Shown here piece by piece: positions 61,125 through 64,000 of a DNA stretch of 64,000 bases. The position numbers and the translations under genes are program-made. Each line of letters begins with the position of its first letter. The stretch's first letter is position 1. Source of the stretch: Candidatus Accumulibacter affinis (GTDB taxonomy: Bacteria > Pseudomonadota > Gammaproteobacteria > Burkholderiales > Rhodocyclaceae); contig JADJOT010000004.1 in the NCBI GenBank assembly GCA_016713625.1, positions 1 to 64,000 of the forward strand, given 5' to 3'. The notes below the pieces were generated by a model. The model was not told the origin of the DNA. It saw nothing but the letters and a program-made list of their open reading frames with translations, and ran no database searches.

Positions 61125-61474
61125 TCCAGATCACGCCACACATGCGCATTCTGGTCGCGGTCGAAGCAATCGATTTCCGGGCGGGGATCGATGGGCTGGC
61201 CAGCCTCTGCCGAGAGCGCCTGGAAGCCGATCCGTTCAGCGGGAGCCTGTTCGTCTTCCGCAACCGCGCCCGCACCGCCCTCAAGATCCTCGTTTATGAC
61301 GGCCAGGGGTTCTGGCTTTGCCACAAACGGCTATCGAGCGGGCGCTTCGCCTTCTGGCCCGACGGCACGGCGCCGACCCAGGGACTCCAGGCCTGCGAGC
61401 TGCAGGTCCTGCTGATGGCCGGCAACCCGGCGCAGACCCGGGCGGCACCGGCCTGGCGTCGCCTCGCGGCGTAG
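61121..61474 (+). CDS. tnpB: IS66 Orf2-like protein TnpB
   Basis: A 117-residue protein: RILVAVEAIDFRAGIDGLAS, FSGSLFVFRNRARTALKILV, YDGQGFWLCHKRLSSGRFAF. This is the IS66 Orf2 family signature and it is complete. It starts in the tnpA stop codon (ATG 61121). It ends 26 bp before tnpC on the opposite strand, unlike the usual tnpA-tnpB-tnpC order. Confidence 0.93.
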   Translation: MIQITPHMRILVAVEAIDFRAGIDGLASLCRERLEADPFSGSLFVFRNRARTALKILVYDGQGFWLCHKRLSSGRFAFWPDGTAPTQGLQACELQVLLMAGNPAQTRAAPAWRRLAA

Positions 61475-61500
61475 AGTCGCGAAAGACGTGGGCCATCGGT

Positions 61501-63159
61501 TCATTCGGCGTTGGCGAGTTGCTCGCGGTAATTCCAGGGCAACCACCAGGCCGCCTGGGCCAGAACCTCTTGGGCATGGCCATGCAAGGCCTGCAGATAG
61601 GCGAACGGATTGACGCGGCAGAGCTGGCAGGTATGAATCAGGCTCATGTAGATGTCGCTCACCTCGGCCCCCTTTGGAGTCTTGTAGAACAGCGAATTCT
61701 TGCGATGCAGGATCGCCCGTTTGAGGGCTCTCTCACAAAGGTTGTTATCCAGCGGTGCCCCGGCCTGGCGCAGAAAGAGCGTCAGTCCGTCCCAGTGCTT
61801 GAGCAAATAGTTCAGGGCCTTGCCCAGCCCGCTATTCGGCTCGACGAGTCGTTTCGTGAATTGATCGTTGATCCAGTCCTTCAGTTCCCGCAGCGGCGGA
61901 GCGCTGTGCGTCTGATGGGTGAGCAGGCGTTGCTCGGACGAGAGCTTCTCTTCGCGACAGTGCGCATCGTTGGCGTAGACCTTCGCCAGAATCTCGATCA
62001 CGTAGCGGCACGGCTGAGGAAAATGCGCGATCACGTCGACGATCTGGCGTCGTCCGTGGGTCAGGCATTTGCCGATGATCGTCGCGAACTCGCTGACGAA
62101 GTTGCACGCCAGCGCATCGCTCATCTGCATCGGTGGCGCCAGCGCCGGGTCCCGCTGCGCCAGGATATCCGACAGGTTCTGCCCGGCATGCGGATGGCCG
62201 GTGAAATACAGCGCCACGTGCTGCCCCTGAGCGAGCACGGCGACGATGCCGGAGGTGTTGATGGCCTTGGCCTCGGGCGCCAGACCGGCGGCTTCGAGCT
62301 GGTTGCGGGCGACGATCAGCGACAGAATCTTCGCCCGGGTGTCGTCGCAGTGCAGCAGATCGCCCTGTCCGGCCTGGCGGATCAGTTCGCCGAAGACGGC
62401 GCGCGGCGCCGGCACGGCCTGGACCACGAGGTCCCACTGGGTGGCATCCGGCAGTGGCACGTGGAGACTCGCCTGCAGCCCTTCGATGCGGTAGAACGGC
62501 AGACCACTGCCGTAGCGCAGCAGGGCGAGCAGGCTCGCACAACTGGGGTCATACTTCGCCGCGCAGGTGCCCTCGGGCAGCGGCGCGGTGAAGGTCGCAT
62601 CGCACAGCCGGCAGCGCAGATGTTGCCGCTGGTAGATCGTCGCCCGCATCGGCGGTTGTCCGACGACTTTGACGACGGTCTTCGGCGGTGCGTCATAGAC
62701 CCTGCCAGTGGGGCAGGCCGGGCAGGGATCGCCGGATTTCAGATCAGGAACGGCCAGTGCGATGACCGGGGCGTCGCCATACTTCGCGGCGCCATTGCGG
62801 CCGTGACCTTTCTTCGGCTCGGGTTTCGCCGGGGGAGTTACGGCCGCCGGCGACACCTCTCCCTCCGGCGCTGATGCTTCAGCCGAGCCTGGCCCCTCGG
62901 CCGCGGCGGGCTTCTCGTCCGAATGGGCGCCGGGCTGAAGGAGCTTGTGTTTGCTCTCGGTAGATGCGCCGAACAACCTCTTGCGAAAGCGCGTCAGCGA
63001 CGTCTTCGCGTTCTGTAGGGCCTGCATGACGAAGACAAAAGTGGCGAGCACCTGGCGGAGTAGTTCGTATTGCGGCGCCGGGAACGTTGGCTTGGCCAGT
63101 GCCAGCAGTTCGTCTAGATCTTCCTGCGTGGCCTGGACGTATTCGGGCGGCTTCGTCAC
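61501..63159 (-). CDS. tnpC: IS66-family transposase TnpC
   Basis: A 552-residue transposase from GTG 63159. Coiled N-terminus (ELLRQVLATFVFVMQALQNA, FRKRLFGASTESKHKLL), a zinc-ribbon-like part (PCPACPTGRVYD ... LRCRLCDATF), and a DDE core with LLHCDDTRAKILSLI, then NNLCERALKRAILHRKNSLF and the C-terminal VNPFAYLQALHGHAQ. The GTG overlaps the DUF4338 stop as GTGA. The frame is open much further upstream, but that part is the DUF4338 gene read in the wrong frame. Confidence 0.92.
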   Translation of the reverse strand: MTKPPEYVQATQEDLDELLALAKPTFPAPQYELLRQVLATFVFVMQALQNAKTSLTRFRKRLFGASTESKHKLLQPGAHSDEKPAAAEGPGSAEASAPEGEVSPAAVTPPAKPEPKKGHGRNGAAKYGDAPVIALAVPDLKSGDPCPACPTGRVYDAPPKTVVKVVGQPPMRATIYQRQHLRCRLCDATFTAPLPEGTCAAKYDPSCASLLALLRYGSGLPFYRIEGLQASLHVPLPDATQWDLVVQAVPAPRAVFGELIRQAGQGDLLHCDDTRAKILSLIVARNQLEAAGLAPEAKAINTSGIVAVLAQGQHVALYFTGHPHAGQNLSDILAQRDPALAPPMQMSDALACNFVSEFATIIGKCLTHGRRQIVDVIAHFPQPCRYVIEILAKVYANDAHCREEKLSSEQRLLTHQTHSAPPLRELKDWINDQFTKRLVEPNSGLGKALNYLLKHWDGLTLFLRQAGAPLDNNLCERALKRAILHRKNSLFYKTPKGAEVSDIYMSLIHTCQLCRVNPFAYLQALHGHAQEVLAQAAWWLPWNYREQLANAE

Positions 63160-64000
63160 GCGACCTGCGACAGCCGTTGGCGAAAGTCCTTGACCAGCGC
63201 ATAGCCCAGGACGTCCTTGAGCGAACGATTGGCGACATGGGTCGGCGCATCCTTGCCGCGGCCGGTCGTCCTCCCCAGGAGTTGCCAGTTGGCGGCTCGG
63301 TAGCAGGTGCCACGAAAGCGCTGCGGTTCGATGAAGGTTTCGAGAAAGTAGATCGGGTGCCCGTACATCGACTGCCAATCGGCCGACAGCCGGCGCGCCA
63401 TGCGTCCGAGCAGGTGGGAAGCGAGATGCGGCACCGTGACCCAGGGCAGAATCAGAAAGCGCGTGTGGTAGGCGAGCAGCCGGATGTTCTGCAAACGGGC
63501 CTGCGGCCCCCAGCCGATGAAGCGGTCGCGGCTGCCCAGATGACGGGGCGCCGAGCACCACGCGAGACAGGCCACCGGTCGGCCGCGAGCCCAGACGAGA
63601 TACTTCAGATGCTCGCCAACAGGCTGCGTATAGCCCAGGTAGTGGTGCTGCTGGAGCAGGCTGTTGAACAAGGCTTCTTCCGACGTGCGTCGGACCTGGC
63701 GCACTTCCAGGGGGCCCAGTTCGCCAAAGTTCATGTGCAGCGGCGTGTCGTCCACCCGGACCAGCGCCGGCGACCGGCGATCGGCCAGCGGGTTGCGTGT
63801 GATCTGACGCACCGGCGGCAATTCGATCCGCCCAGTGCGATGCAGCATCAGCATCATCCCGCGGCACACCATGTCGCGTAGCGCGCCATTGACCTGCACC
63901 CAATTCCAGGCTTCGCACAACCGCTTTGACAAACCTCTGCGGCTTAGCTCGGGATGATCCGCGATCAGTTGGCGCATGAAGGCAAGGTCGTCTTCGGAGA
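63156..64000 (-). CDS. DUF4338 (DruA-like) protein, 5' end outside window
   Basis: The open frame continues to the window edge (SEDDLAF before MRQLIADHPELSRRGLSKRL). CEAWNWVQVNGALRDMVCRG, QHHYLGYTQPVGEHLKYLVW and AYHTRFLILPWVTVPHLASH are DUF4338 signatures. The domain is shared with DruA of the Druantia defence system, but here the gene overlaps an IS66 transposase, so it is better read as part of the mobile element. Role unknown. Confidence 0.85.
   Translation of the reverse strand, partial: SEDDLAFMRQLIADHPELSRRGLSKRLCEAWNWVQVNGALRDMVCRGMMLMLHRTGRIELPPVRQITRNPLADRRSPALVRVDDTPLHMNFGELGPLEVRQVRRTSEEALFNSLLQQHHYLGYTQPVGEHLKYLVWARGRPVACLAWCSAPRHLGSRDRFIGWGPQARLQNIRLLAYHTRFLILPWVTVPHLASHLLGRMARRLSADWQSMYGHPIYFLETFIEPQRFRGTCYRAANWQLLGRTTGRGKDAPTHVANRSLKDVLGYALVKDFRQRLSQVA

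Noticed and set aside
63160..63918. N-terminal 253 codons of the long frame containing tnpC
   Set aside because: This stretch is the DUF4338 gene read in another frame; the IS66 homology begins at GTG 63159.
63156..64000. Druantia defence system
   Set aside because: Only a DruA-like (DUF4338) gene is visible and it overlaps an IS66 transposase; no DruB-E genes are seen in the window.

Overview
The window is GC-rich, densely packed DNA. It reads as the chromosome of a denitrifying or nitrate-respiring betaproteobacterium. The evidence is a narK1-narK2-narGHJI-parvulin operon behind an FNR box, a leucine/isovalerate (liu) operon, an EPS-type MarR regulator next to an RfaH-like factor, and Zn-uptake genes of the Pseudomonas PA4063-PA4066 type. 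A Rhodocyclales/Accumulibacter-like host is my inference; no rRNA or complete tRNA is present to settle it.

Layout. 1-4276 (minus strand): a UDP-sugar operon, wbpB / FAD oxidoreductase (frameshifted) / wbpD / DegT aminotransferase. A toxin-antitoxin pair is inserted in it and the PIN toxin is fused in frame to the aminotransferase. 4277-14482: an accessory island of small minus-strand genes. It holds two near-identical Rpn/DUF4351 nucleases and three Rpn remnants, orphan HicA, VapBC, a duplicated MntA with truncated HepT, DUF4160/DUF2442, two further nucleotidyltransferase pairs and DUF29. It is threaded by four copies of a hairpin followed by GGCGGTAGCGTGC, which is the RfaH-recruiting ops element; two copies carry the same upstream promoter. 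14483-15442: the EPS-type MarR regulator and the RfaH-like factor itself. 15645-20207: a TolC / MacA-like / ABC ATPase / MacB-like permease export operon. 20318-30926: nitrate respiration. 31170-37422: methylcrotonyl-CoA carboxylase pathway (liuBCDE) with a broken DsbA-like gene in front and two small DUF1289-type Cys-rich proteins behind. 37423-41031: a metallo-beta-lactamase-fold remnant and a four-gene DUF2796/ABC/FtsX/DUF3299 zinc-type locus. 41123-43384: ilvBN behind an ivbL-like Val-rich leader peptide and terminator. 43632-49650: assorted metabolic genes and a sugar transferase. 50005-50587: a MazEF-type module. 51187-58341: a Type III-like mod-fic-res locus. 58691-64000: the 3' half of tRNA-Arg(ACG) with its terminator, a tyrosine integrase, and IS66-family genes in two opposed blocks with a DUF4338 (DruA-like) gene.

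How it fits together: the RfaH-like factor is encoded directly upstream, in transcription order, of four ops-like sites that lead through the toxin-antitoxin/nuclease island into the wbp sugar genes. This suggests one anti-terminated surface-polysaccharide regulon in which the island has grown by repeat-mediated duplication. The right end is the junction of a tRNA-Arg-targeted genomic island that continues beyond the window.
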